Shown here in pieces: positions 1 through 8,265 of a DNA stretch of 64,000 nt (position 1 is the first letter of the stretch; each line of letters opens with the position of its first letter). The DNA is from Bradyrhizobium sp. CCBAU 051011 (GTDB lineage: Bacteria; Pseudomonadota; Alphaproteobacteria; Rhizobiales; Xanthobacteraceae). The notes below the pieces were generated by a model. That model saw only the letters and a program-made list of their open reading frames with translations. It was not told the origin of the DNA and ran no database searches. The position numbers and the translations under genes were made by a program. The stretch lies in assembly GCF_009930815.1 (NCBI RefSeq), contig NZ_CP022222.1, positions 7,668,501 to 7,732,500 of the forward strand, in the 5' to 3' direction.

Positions 1-485
1 GCGGCCTTGCCGAGCGCCGCAGGCAGCAGCGGGAAAGGCCTGCTCAGCCGAAAACGGATGGTACGGTCATCAGGCGCCGACAGCTCGTCCGTTGCGGCCA
101 TCAGCTCGGCGCCGAACCCGTCGCGGGCCGCCCAACGGCGAATGCTGGCAACGCAGTCGCGCGCCAGCACGCGCTCGCCGTCATGCCATAGCAGGCCATC
201 GCGCAGCGTCAGGTCCCACTGCCGGTCGTCGTTCGACACAACATGCCCGGACACCATCTGCGGCGAGACCTCGAGCGCCGAGTTCATGCCGTAGAGCGTG
301 TCGTAGACCATGAAGCCATGGTTTCGGGAAACCTGGGCCGTGGAGTAGATCGGGTCGACAAAAGTCAGGTCGATCACCGGAATGAAGCGCAGCGTGGTCT
401 GCGACTGCGCCCGCAAAATTCCCGGCAGCGAAAACGCCGGCGCTGCGGCGGCGGCCTTCAGCAGTGAACGACGGGAAACGGGCAT
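1..485 (-). CDS. ABC transporter substrate-binding protein, family 5 (partial, runs off window)
   Basis: The first 161 codons of a periplasmic solute-binding protein of the DppA/OppA type; the 3' end lies beyond base 1. The N-terminus carries a Tat-like signal (SRRSLLKA followed by an Ala-rich stretch, cut near LRAQ). The mature part has family-typical segments: VDPIYSTAQVSRNHGFMVYD, LRDGLLWHDGERVLARD, and DDRTIRFRLSRPFPLLP. The start has GGAG eight bases upstream and lies 32 bp after the NodB-fold hydrolase, so it is probably the last visible gene of the leftward operon. Substrate is unknown; peptides, opines or other amides are possible. Confidence 0.85.
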   Translation of the reverse strand, partial: MPVSRRSLLKAAAAAPAFSLPGILRAQSQTTLRFIPVIDLTFVDPIYSTAQVSRNHGFMVYDTLYGMNSALEVSPQMVSGHVVSNDDRQWDLTLRDGLLWHDGERVLARDCVASIRRWAARDGFGAELMAATDELSAPDDRTIRFRLSRPFPLLPAALGKA

Positions 486-517
486 CGATGACTCCAGGGA
501 TATCTGATCGGTGGTTC

Positions 518-1402
518 TCAGAGGGCAGCTGCTTCGTGACTTCTAAAATTCGCCGCGATCGCCTCTCCGGTTGTGATCCACAGATCGGGGCAGGATTTGG
601 CATAGGTGAGAAATTCGCGCAGCAGCCGAAGCCGCATCGGACGACCGCTGCATTGCGGATGCAGCACGGTCGTGACCATCGCGCCCCAATCCCTGACCTC
701 ATCGAGCTCATCCTTCCAGATCGAGAGCACATGCTCCTTGGGAAAGATCGGCCGCGGGCTGAACCGGGCAGACAGTCCATGCATCCAGTCGTCGTAGCTT
801 GCAGTTACCGGAAGCTCGATCGTGCCTGGCCTGCCATCGGCAAGGCGATGACGATAAGGCCGCACGTCGTCGCGAAATGACGAGGTGTAGACGATACCGT
901 GGCGCACCAGCGCCACGCGCAGCTCTTCGGTGAATTCGCCGTAGGGCGCCCGATAGCCGATGGGCTTGACGCCAAGCCGACGCTTCAGCGCCTCAAAACC
1001 CCGCTCCAGCTCGTCCTCGATCCAGGGATCGCCCGGATCCGGCAGCAGATGGTGATACCCGTGGTGGCCGATCTCATGGCCCGCCTTGAGAATGGACTCT
1101 GCCATCGCGGGATGCGCATCCACCGACCAGCCGGTGACGAAGAACGTCGCCTTCAGATCGAGCTGATCGAGCAGCTCCAAAAGTTTCGGCGTGCCGACGC
1201 GCGCCTCGTAGCCGCCATAGCTCATCGTGATGAGCCGCTGGGCGTGCAACGCGTCCTTGCTGGTCCAGGCGGTCTCCGCGTCCACGTCGAAGGAGAGGAA
1301 CATCGCTGATGTATAGGGCTTGGGCCACGGATAGTGCGGGGCCGGCGGCGCGGTGTTTGCGGGAGTGAGCGGAATGCTTGCAAGCGCTTTACTGTCCAGC
1401 AT
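518..1402 (-). CDS. NodB-fold (polysaccharide deacetylase-like) hydrolase, possibly cyclic imidase/PuuE-like
   Basis: A 294-aa metal-dependent hydrolase of the NodB homology fold. Visible motifs are SFDVDAE (Asp39/Asp41), HEIGHHGYHH (His113/His117) and YRAPYGE (Arg151 to Gly155). There is no signal peptide, so the protein should be cytosolic, which argues against a cell-wall polysaccharide substrate. The sequence style (HGYHHLLP, an SGRPMR segment near the C-terminus) recalls the subgroup containing HpPgdA, PuuE allantoinase and cyclic imide hydrolases. It overlaps the upstream binding protein by 14 bp and shares the operon with an N-carbamoylase. A role opening a cyclic ureide or imide ring is an inference from fold and context; the exact substrate is not readable. 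Confidence 0.85.
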   Translation of the reverse strand: MLDSKALASIPLTPANTAPPAPHYPWPKPYTSAMFLSFDVDAETAWTSKDALHAQRLITMSYGGYEARVGTPKLLELLDQLDLKATFFVTGWSVDAHPAMAESILKAGHEIGHHGYHHLLPDPGDPWIEDELERGFEALKRRLGVKPIGYRAPYGEFTEELRVALVRHGIVYTSSFRDDVRPYRHRLADGRPGTIELPVTASYDDWMHGLSARFSPRPIFPKEHVLSIWKDELDEVRDWGAMVTTVLHPQCSGRPMRLRLLREFLTYAKSCPDLWITTGEAIAANFRSHEAAAL

Positions 1403-2201
1403 TGATGGTCGCCTTCTCTACGCCGTAGTCGGTCAATTTCCACTTCGCCAGCAACGCACGGTAGGTGCCATCAGCGATCAAGGAGTCCAGAGCCTCCACG
1501 ACCGCCTGCTGAAGCGCCTTCTCTTTGATGTTCAAAGCAAGCCCGGTGAACTGGGTGGCGAACACGTCGCCGACCGGGACATAGGTGCCCGGCTCGAGGT
1601 CCATCATGTAGGGAAGCGTCTCGCCGCCCTGGACGGCCGCATCGATCCGTCCTTGCCTGAGCTGGGTCCGGGCATCGGCCGATCCTTCCGTGCCCACGAA
1701 TTGAACCGGGTTGCCGCCGCAATGTGCCTCGCTCCAGGCAGCGATCAGCTTTGGAAACGACGTGCGCCGGCTGGCGCCGACCTTTTTGCCGCAGAATGCC
1801 GTCGTGTCCTTGAACTCGGCGGCGCGCGACTGCTGCACGAAGAACCGAGGCCCATTGCGAAGGTAGTCGACAAAGGTCGCCGTGTCCTGCCGGCTCGCCA
1901 TATCCGTCATGCCGGACAGGATCGCATCGACCCTGCCCGTCGAAATCGCGGGCATCATCTGGTCAAAACTGGTTTGCTGCCAGTCGATCTTGAGCCCAAG
2001 CTTGCGACCGAGCGCCTCGCCAAGCTCGACGTCGAAACCGGTCAGCGTGTTGGTCGCGGGATCGCGGAATTCCAGGGGTGGATAGTTCGGGACGATGGCA
2101 ACCTTGATACTGCCCTGCTTGGCGATTTCCGGAGGGAGCTCAACCGCCATGACCGAAGCATTAGCGGCACTGAGGAATGCGGCTGCAAGAAAACGTTTCA
2201 T
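1389..2201 (-). CDS. Amino-acid ABC transporter substrate-binding protein (second of two in operon)
   Basis: A 270-aa periplasmic binding protein of the polar amino-acid family 3 (HisJ/GlnH type). An N-terminal signal (KRFLAAAFLSAANASVMA) precedes the mature protein. Family features include PPLEFRDPATNTLTGFDVEL and LRQGRIDAAVQGGETLPY. ATG at 2201 is preferred over a GTG three bases earlier because GGAGCG lies at normal spacing. It is clearly paralogous to the protein at 3833-4657 (same RDPATN, FCGKKVG/LCGKKVG and GRIDAAVQG blocks). One permease/ATPase pair therefore probably serves two receptors of different specificity. Confidence 0.93.
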   Translation of the reverse strand: MKRFLAAAFLSAANASVMAVELPPEIAKQGSIKVAIVPNYPPLEFRDPATNTLTGFDVELGEALGRKLGLKIDWQQTSFDQMMPAISTGRVDAILSGMTDMASRQDTATFVDYLRNGPRFFVQQSRAAEFKDTTAFCGKKVGASRRTSFPKLIAAWSEAHCGGNPVQFVGTEGSADARTQLRQGRIDAAVQGGETLPYMMDLEPGTYVPVGDVFATQFTGLALNIKEKALQQAVVEALDSLIADGTYRALLAKWKLTDYGVEKATINAGQ

Positions 2202-2217
2202 CACGAAATTCGCTCCA

Positions 2218-2982
2218 TCAGATCACCGCGGAAAGAAACGATTGGGTGCGCACTTCACGGGGCTTACCGAGAACCTCTGCCGCTGGGCCGGATTCCACGA
2301 TTGCGCCATGGTCCATGTAAACAACGGTATCCGCCACCTCCCGCGCGAAGCCGAGCTCGTGCGTCACCACCATCATCGTCATGCCGCTGCGGGCAAGTTC
2401 CTTCATGACGGTGAGCACCTCTCCGACCAGTTCGGGATCGAGGGCACTCGTCGGCTCGTCGAACAGCATCAGCATCGGCTTCATGGCGAGCGCGCGGGCA
2501 ATCGCTACCCGCTGCTGCTGCCCGCCGGAAAGCTGAGAGGGATAGGCATCGGCTTTCGCCGCCAGCCCGACGCGCCGCAGAAGCTCCATCGCCTCCGCTC
2601 GCGCCTCCTCCTTCTTGCGGCCCTGCACCTGCACGGGGCCTTCGGTGATATTTTCAAGCGCTGTTTTGTGCGGAAACAGATTGAAGCGCTGAAACACCAT
2701 CCCGGTCTTCAGGCGCTGGCGCGCGATCTGCCGTTCGGTGAGGCGATGCAATCGCCCACCCTCTTCTCGCACGCCCAGCAACTCGCCATCCAGCCAGATG
2801 CCGCCGCTGTCGATCGACGTAAGCTGATTGATGCAGCGCAGGAGCGTTGTCTTGCCCGATCCCGACGCACCGATCAGGCAGAGCACCTCGCCTGGCCGAA
2901 CGTCGAGCGAGACGCGATTGAGGGCTTGAAACTCCCCGAAGTTCTTACTGACCGAACGGATGGCGACGAGGGGCTGGGTCAT
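2218..2982 (-). CDS. Polar amino-acid ABC transporter ATP-binding protein
   Basis: A 254-aa cytoplasmic ATPase of the GlnQ/HisP type that powers the amino-acid importer. It shows Walker A GASGSGKT (residues 38-45), a Q-loop in [12 protein letters not shown], signature LSGGQQQR, Walker [14 protein letters not shown] and the H-loop in VVTHELGFA. Length is normal for the family. Its ATG overlaps the stop of the permease by four bases (ATGA), indicating translational coupling. Confidence 0.96.
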   Translation of the reverse strand: MTQPLVAIRSVSKNFGEFQALNRVSLDVRPGEVLCLIGASGSGKTTLLRCINQLTSIDSGGIWLDGELLGVREEGGRLHRLTERQIARQRLKTGMVFQRFNLFPHKTALENITEGPVQVQGRKKEEARAEAMELLRRVGLAAKADAYPSQLSGGQQQRVAIARALAMKPMLMLFDEPTSALDPELVGEVLTVMKELARSGMTMMVVTHELGFAREVADTVVYMDHGAIVESGPAAEVLGKPREVRTQSFLSAVI

Positions 2983-3836
2983 CGGGTGATCTGCAATGCT
3001 CCACGCGCGAAGCGTCGTTCGAGAAGCATCTGCAAAGGAGTCAGGATCGACACCACGAGCAGATACCAGGAGCCGGCGACGATCAGGAGTTCGATCACGC
3101 GTGAGTTCGCGTAATAGATATTCTCGGCGCTGTGCAGCACCTCCGGATACTGGATGACGCTTGCCAGCGACGTGGCCTTCACCATGCCGATGAACTCGTT
3201 GCCGAGCGGAGGGATTACGACCCGCATCGCCTGCGGCAGGATGATCCGACGCAGCGCGCGCAGCCTTCCCATGCCGATCGCCTGCGCGGCCTCATATTGC
3301 CCGATGTCGACCGACAGCATACCCGCCCGCATCACCTCGGACGTGTAGGCGCCCTGATTGATGCCGAGGCCGAGCAGCGCGGACAGAAACGGCGTCATGA
3401 CATCGACGGCCCGCGCCGACCACAGGCCCGGAATGCCGATCGTCGGAAACACCAGCGCGAGGTTGAACCACAGCAGCAATTGCAGGATCAGCGGCGTACC
3501 GCGGAACAGCCACGTGTAGCCGGCGGCGACGGACGCCAGAACCGGATTGGACGAGAGCCTCATGATCGCAACGACGACGCCCAACACGATGCCGAGCGCC
3601 ATCGCGAGCACCGCCATCACCATGGTGTTGGTGATGCCCTCGAGGATCACCTTCGCGGTCAGGAAGCGGCTGACATAGGTCCATTCGATCTGGCCGTTGA
3701 CGAAAGCGCGACCGATCGCAGCCAACACGACGAGAATCGCAGCCGCAGCGAGCCATCGCTGCCAATGAACCTGACGTGCGACCGTCATCCCCGAAATATC
3801 GGGAAAACCCTCCGCAAGTGTGGACGCCATTCTCAT
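2979..3836 (-). CDS. Polar amino-acid ABC transporter permease
   Basis: A 285-aa inner-membrane permease of the HisMQ/GlnP type with about five hydrophobic segments after a roughly 25-residue cytosolic start. The EAA loop that contacts the ATPase is visible as [20 protein letters not shown]. It overlaps its neighbours by four bases on each side, so binding protein, permease and ATPase are one coupled unit. A single permease implies a homodimeric channel. Confidence 0.95.
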   Translation of the reverse strand: MRMASTLAEGFPDISGMTVARQVHWQRWLAAAAILVVLAAIGRAFVNGQIEWTYVSRFLTAKVILEGITNTMVMAVLAMALGIVLGVVVAIMRLSSNPVLASVAAGYTWLFRGTPLILQLLLWFNLALVFPTIGIPGLWSARAVDVMTPFLSALLGLGINQGAYTSEVMRAGMLSVDIGQYEAAQAIGMGRLRALRRIILPQAMRVVIPPLGNEFIGMVKATSLASVIQYPEVLHSAENIYYANSRVIELLIVAGSWYLLVVSILTPLQMLLERRFARGALQITR

Positions 3837-4657
3837 TGCGGGGACGCATTCATCATCGGCTGGGCCACCGCGTTCGCGCCCAATCCGTATTTATCGAGAA
3901 TGGCCTTGTAGGAGCCGTCAGCGATCATGGCGGCGAGATGTTCCGTCACCACCTCGCGCAGCGCCACGTCGTCTTTCCGGAACATGATGCCCTGATAGCC
4001 AGTGGCGAACGGCTCTCCGATGACGCGGTATTTCCCGGCCTCCTGCTGCTGGGCGTAGGGCAGCGTCTCGGTGCCCTGCACCGCAGCGTCGATGCGGCCC
4101 TGCTTGAGCTGGTTGCGGACATCGATGCTGTTCTCACCCGGGACATATTGCACGGCAGGCTTGCCGTTCGTCTCGCAGTTCTGCTTGCTCCATTTCTCGA
4201 TCTCGACCGGAAAGCTGGTGCTGCGCGTCGTTCCAACCTTCTTGCCGCAGAGATCGATGGGAGACTTCGCCGCATTTTCCGTCAGGACGAAGAACTGCGG
4301 GCCTGTCGCCAGATAGTCAATGAAATCCGCGGTCTCACGCCGCGAGCTGCGGTCCGAAATGCCGCTGATAATGAAATCGGCGCGCTTGGTCTGCAATGAA
4401 GGGATGAGCTCGGCGAACGGCGTTTCGCTCCAGATGATCTTCACGCCGAGTCGCTTTGCGAGTTCGTTGGCGAGATCGATATCGAGCCCGACGAGCTGAT
4501 TTGTCGCGGGATCACGATACTCCATGGGGGCATAGGTCGAGTTGACCGTCAGCCGCAACGTGCCCGCCTGTTTGATCGCTTCCGGCAGTTCGGCGGCCCC
4601 TGCCGTTGTGACGGCGACGAGCGCGGCGAACCCAACGGAGAACAAGAGACGTGTCAT
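3833..4657 (-). CDS. Amino-acid ABC transporter substrate-binding protein (first of two in operon)
   Basis: A 274-aa family 3 periplasmic binding protein with signal peptide TRLLFSVGFAALVAVTTAGA. ATG 4657 is chosen because AAGGAGCT lies directly upstream; longer upstream readings run into the amidohydrolase. Characteristic segments are APMEYRDPATNQLVGLDIDL and LKQGRIDAAVQGTETLPY. It sits one base after the N-carbamoylase stop. It is a paralogue of the second binding protein of this operon and probably binds a related but different ligand, for example an N-carbamoyl or D-amino acid. The ligand itself is an inference. Confidence 0.94.
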   Translation of the reverse strand: MTRLLFSVGFAALVAVTTAGAAELPEAIKQAGTLRLTVNSTYAPMEYRDPATNQLVGLDIDLANELAKRLGVKIIWSETPFAELIPSLQTKRADFIISGISDRSSRRETADFIDYLATGPQFFVLTENAAKSPIDLCGKKVGTTRSTSFPVEIEKWSKQNCETNGKPAVQYVPGENSIDVRNQLKQGRIDAAVQGTETLPYAQQQEAGKYRVIGEPFATGYQGIMFRKDDVALREVVTEHLAAMIADGSYKAILDKYGLGANAVAQPMMNASPQ

Positions 4658-4658
4658 A

Positions 4659-5657
4659 TCAGCTCCTTCGGCCCACGCCGCGACTGGCCGCTTGATGTTT
4701 AACCGCATCGAGCGTGGCCGGCTCGATAACACCGGCACGCTCCGTGATCGCCGAGTATTGTTCCGGTCGCCGGTGCGCGGCGAAATTGAACATCTTGTCC
4801 TTGCCCTGGCGACAGAGATCGAGGTCGAGGTCGGCAACGATGATTTCGTCCGCGAGCGTTTGCGCCTCAGTGACGATCCTGCCATTGGGATCGACGATGC
4901 AGGAGCCACCGATCAGTCCGGAGCCGTCCTCGGTCCCCGCCTTGGCGACCGCGATCGCCCAGGTGGCGTTCATGTAGGCATTGGCCTGGGTTACCAGCTT
5001 GGAGTGGAAGGTGCGCAGCGCTGCGTCTTCGGAGACACCGCCGTTCGGATCGTAGGCCGCGGAATTGTAGCCGACGCAAACCAGTTCGACGCCCTGCAGG
5101 CCCAGCACGCGCCAGCCTTCCGGCCAGCGGCGATCATTGCAGATCATCATGCCCATGATCGCGTGGTGCCAGTCCGGTCCCACCCGAAAGGCAGGAAATC
5201 CCAGATCGCCATATTCGAAATAGCGCTTTTCGAGCTGCTGGTAGGCTGCGCCGGCACGCGGCTCGACCGAGCCCGGCAGGTGCACCTTGCGATAACGCCC
5301 GAGGATTTCGCCGTCGCGATCGACCAGGATCGAACAGTTGAAGCGCCGGCCGTCCGACGTCAGTTCGGCGTAGCCGACATAGAAGCCGATGCCGAGCGCC
5401 CGCGCGCGATCGAACAAGGGCTGCACGGCCGGATTCGGCATGCCGCGCTCGAAGTAATGATCGAGCGCGTCGCCCTCGATAAGCCATCGCGGGAAGAAGG
5501 TCGTGAACGCCAGTTCGGGAAAAACCACCAGTGTTGCGCCGCGCGCAGCCGCCTGCTCCAGCAACGCCAGCATCCGGCCAAGCGTATGCTCTCGCGCATC
5601 AGCTTTTTGCGTCGGCCCCATCTGAGCGGCGGCGGCGCGGAGAACTCGAACCAACAT
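4659..5657 (-). CDS. N-carbamoyl-amino-acid amidohydrolase (nitrilase superfamily)
   Basis: A 332-aa carbon-nitrogen hydrolase that matches D-carbamoylases in style. The Glu-Lys-Cys triad is visible as FPELAFTTFFPRW (Glu48), YRKVHLPG (Lys124) and MMICNDRRWPEGW (Cys173), almost the spacing known for the Agrobacterium enzyme. Expected reaction: N-carbamoyl amino acid to amino acid, ammonia and CO2. ATG 5657 is taken as start; a TTG three codons upstream is the alternative. It is the first gene of the leftward operon and diverges from a LysR gene, so the operon probably salvages carbamoylated or hydantoin-derived amino acids. Confidence 0.9.
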   Translation of the reverse strand: MLVRVLRAAAAQMGPTQKADAREHTLGRMLALLEQAAARGATLVVFPELAFTTFFPRWLIEGDALDHYFERGMPNPAVQPLFDRARALGIGFYVGYAELTSDGRRFNCSILVDRDGEILGRYRKVHLPGSVEPRAGAAYQQLEKRYFEYGDLGFPAFRVGPDWHHAIMGMMICNDRRWPEGWRVLGLQGVELVCVGYNSAAYDPNGGVSEDAALRTFHSKLVTQANAYMNATWAIAVAKAGTEDGSGLIGGSCIVDPNGRIVTEAQTLADEIIVADLDLDLCRQGKDKMFNFAAHRRPEQYSAITERAGVIEPATLDAVKHQAASRGVGRRS

Positions 5658-5791
5658 TGCCTCCAATCTGAGCGGACTGCTTACTCAAGAGGCGGATGAT
5701 CCCGCTTCGATGGCGCTCCGATGCAGGGCTGATTACGCGGAAGCGCAGTCCTAAACGCAATCACTCGTGCTATGATATTTTCAGCGAGACA

Positions 5792-5806
5792 ATAACCGGT
5801 AGTTAT
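5792..5806. promoter_or_regulatory. Candidate LysR operator (T-N11-A inverted repeat)
   Basis: ATAAC-CGGTA-GTTAT is a perfect 5-5-5 inverted repeat ending directly at the LysR start codon and fitting the T-N11-A rule of LysR boxes. It lies between the divergent LysR gene and the carbamoylase operon, where autoregulation and operon control would be expected. The same position leaves no room for a normal ribosome binding site. Confidence 0.5.
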
Positions 5807-6712
5807 ATGAACCTGCGCCAATTGGAGATCCTGCGTGCGGTTATCCGCCATCGCACCACCGTCGCGGCGGCGGACGAACTCGCGCTCTCGCAGCCGGCGA
5901 TCAGCAACGCGCTGAAGGCGATGGAGTCGCAGGCGGGCTTCGCGTTGTTCGAGCGTGTCAACAACCGGTTGTTCCCGACATCAGAGGCGATGGCGCTTTA
6001 CAAGGAAAGTGAAGCGATCTTTGCGCTCCACGCCAAACTCGAAAATCGCGTACGCGACTTGAGGGAGTGCCGCACAGGGCTTCTATCGATCGTGGCAACG
6101 CCGCCGCTGGCCTACAGCATTATTCCGCGCGCTTTATCGGACTTCCTGCGCCGCCGTCAGCAGACACGCGTCTTCTTCGATGTGAGGCGCTACGAGGGAA
6201 TCATCGACGGCGTGTCGAGCAGGGTTGCAGAGCTCGGATTCGCGCTCGGGCTGTCGCATCATCCTGGCATTGCGCATGAGGTGGTTCACACCGGCGAAAT
6301 GGTCTGCGTCTTGCCGCCGAACCATCCGCTGGCCGAACGGCCGGTCATCTCCGCTTCCGACCTTGTCGGCTTACCCTTCATCGGGCTGGAGCGCGGCACG
6401 CGGTTGGGCGAAGCCGTGCGCGAGAGCTTTGCGCAGGCCGGCTCGCCGTTTCAGCCGACCGTCGAAGTGCGATACTGCAACACGGCCTGCGTGCTCGCAG
6501 CCGCCGGCGTGGGCGCGGCGGTCGTCGATCCATTTTCGCCGCGCCAGAACGGCAGCCAGGATCTGATCGTTAGGCCTTTCACGCCCAAGACGGTGGCTAT
6601 TGCCTATATGCTGTGGTCTGAGGCGGAGCCTCTATCGCGCTTGGCCAAGGCGTTCCTGAATGAAGTCCGCCAAGCGGCTGCTCCCTGGACCGAGATGTCT
6701 CTTGAGCGTTGA
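5807..6712 (+). CDS. LysR-family transcriptional regulator of the divergent operon
   Basis: A 301-aa LysR-type regulator. The winged helix-turn-helix is at about residues 1-60 (LRQLEILRAVIRHRTTVAAA, then LSQPAISNALKAMES), followed by a co-inducer-binding domain (GLLSIVATPPLAYSIIPRAL). It starts at an ATG directly behind an inverted repeat rather than at an upstream in-frame codon, because the family begins at MNLRQLE. Divergent position against the carbamoylase/transport operon makes it the likely regulator, with a substrate of that pathway as inducer (inferred). Confidence 0.92.
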   Translation: MNLRQLEILRAVIRHRTTVAAADELALSQPAISNALKAMESQAGFALFERVNNRLFPTSEAMALYKESEAIFALHAKLENRVRDLRECRTGLLSIVATPPLAYSIIPRALSDFLRRRQQTRVFFDVRRYEGIIDGVSSRVAELGFALGLSHHPGIAHEVVHTGEMVCVLPPNHPLAERPVISASDLVGLPFIGLERGTRLGEAVRESFAQAGSPFQPTVEVRYCNTACVLAAAGVGAAVVDPFSPRQNGSQDLIVRPFTPKTVAIAYMLWSEAEPLSRLAKAFLNEVRQAAAPWTEMSLER

Positions 6713-6781
6713 ATAATGTGCAACAGGGCGCGCTCGACCTACGGTAAGCAGGCCGAATGTCCGACGCACGATGTGTGACGG

Positions 6782-6900
6782 TCACAGGTCCTTTTCGGCG
6801 AGTTCGCGAAACCCGTCGGGAACGATGCCCAGCACCACCGAGCCGTATCCAATAGCATCCCATCCGAAGCGATCGCGAATCTTATCCACGGCACGGTGGG
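6782..6900 (-). pseudogene. Remnant of DNA polymerase IV (DinB) C-terminus
   Basis: An open stretch without a start codon reads AVDKIRDRFGWDAIGYGS and ends FRELAEKDL-stop. This resembles the extreme C-terminus of alphaproteobacterial Y-family polymerase IV. Upstream coding sequence is missing; unrelated hydrolase remnant sequence follows instead. I read it as a relic of a rearrangement, based on recognition of a short segment only. Confidence 0.5.
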
Positions 6901-6917
6901 CCGCCCATCGGCCATGC

Positions 6918-7215
6918 CTATTTTGATGCCGGGGCAGCGGCGTTCATCTTGAAGTCCGTCGGAATGAACGTCACCGACACAAATGCCTGCACCGTACCGG
7001 GATGATCCAGAGCCAGCCGATATCCCACTCGCGCCCCGCGGTCGTGGCCAATCGGGCCGAACCGCTTAAAACCAAAATGCTTCATCACAGCGAGCTGGTC
7101 GCCAGCCATGGTCCGCTGGGAATAGGCTGCAGGGTTAACGTGCTGCGGTCCACGGCTATCCCCGTAGCCACGGCGCGGCGCAGCGTTCCTCGATCAGCGG
7201 GGCTCCACTCCACAA
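6918..7215 (-). pseudogene. Remnant of alpha/beta hydrolase (haloacetate-dehalogenase-like)
   Basis: The leftward frame reads RGYGDSRGPQHVNPAAYSQR, then TMAGDQLAVMKHFGFKRFGP and IGHDRGARVGYRLALDHPG, the central part of the fluoroacetate/haloacetate dehalogenase family including the Asp nucleophile elbow GHDRGA. The N-terminal part is shifted out of frame (a WSGAPLIEERCA segment lies in another frame near 7200) and the C-terminal two thirds are absent. The gene is therefore a degraded internal fragment lying next to a polymerase IV tail. Confidence 0.65.
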
Positions 7216-7370
7216 GCCGCATGGTCTGGCGCCGTTTAATGCGATTGAGAGCGCGGTGTCCTCATCCGGAGGTATTCATGGCACGCGCCTTTACTAGGGC
7301 GGAACGGGAAACTGAACGTCGTCGCTATGTCTCGCAATCTGAGTCCGGTCTCACATCAGGACCCCGCTTG

Positions 7371-7700
7371 TCAGAAGCCGGTGTGGCTTGCAACAAAGTC
7401 CCTGACGTGTTCGGGTACTGGTACGCCATCGATATCGCAGCGGGCTTGAATATCTTCGGCGACTTGGTTGGAAACATCCTCGATCCAGTGCTCAAGTGTG
7501 TTGAAGGCCATGACTCGAACCGGGGCGTTGAATTGGCCAGTTAGAAGATCGGAGATGGTAGTTTCGAGGTCGTCCCGCTCGATCTGTTTTTCAGGGCAAT
7601 CACTGCGTGACGCTCCGAAACGATCGAACACAAGGTAGACGGTCTGATCAGCGCCGTAAGGCACTAACGTCGGCAACCAATTCGGCTTAGGCATCGCCAT
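7371..7700 (-). CDS. Conserved hypothetical protein
   Basis: A 109-aa cytosolic protein starting MAMPKPNWLPTLVP and containing VYLVFDRFGASRSDC, LLTGQFNAPVRVMAFNTLEH and CDIDGVPVPEHVRDFVA. It resembles small hypothetical proteins common in Bradyrhizobium (recognition from memory). No catalytic motif is evident. An upstream GGAGAGCAAC supports the start. It is isolated between gene remnants and the secretion locus. Confidence 0.7.
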   Translation of the reverse strand: MAMPKPNWLPTLVPYGADQTVYLVFDRFGASRSDCPEKQIERDDLETTISDLLTGQFNAPVRVMAFNTLEHWIEDVSNQVAEDIQARCDIDGVPVPEHVRDFVASHTGF

Positions 7701-8265
7701 GTTGCTCTCCTTCGATGCATTACTGAAATGTCTGCGATGCTACTTCTAGTCGGAAGCCGACAATCTGGATGCACTGTTGCGCAAATTTTCGTACAGCATT
7801 TGATGGCTGCCTTTCATCGCCAAGCAGCCCCGGCATGATTGCCGAGCCGCACGCCGTCGCCATCAGGCTTCCTTTCGCGCGATCTTTATGTCAGACATTG
7901 GTCCACAAGCGGCGGGTCAAGGATCGCGCATGCGAAGTCCGGACTGCCTTCAATACCAGACCAGCCGCAAGCGACGAAGTTGGTCGGCTTGGGGCCCGCG
8001 AGCTGACATTAGTGCGGTCGCTACTTCCGTCTCGTCTCAGAGTTGGACCTTTGTCAGCGCGACTGGTACAAGTCGCGCAGCGCCCGTCCGCGGCCTGACC
8101 GGAGATCTGCGTTGCGCCCCTAGTCGACGGAGGCGGATTCATTTTCTGTCGATCCGCAAGCAAAAGCAGTGGATACTCAAGTTGCGCATCGCACCAAACG
8201 CTCGAACTCCGTTAATCACGGATACTCGCGGTGCTCGGGATTGACGAGCAGATTGCTCGTTTCGT
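7701..8265. other. 565-bp gap without recognisable gene
   Basis: Between the small hypothetical gene and the HlyD stop codon. Short open frames occur on both strands but none has a ribosome binding site or recognisable product. It may hold the end of the leftward secretion operon transcript, though I see no strong terminator. Confidence 0.5.

Noticed and set aside
6918..7109. A 63-aa intact small hydrolase gene
   Set aside because: The homology extends upstream of the apparent start and stops long before the normal C-terminus, so it is a fragment.
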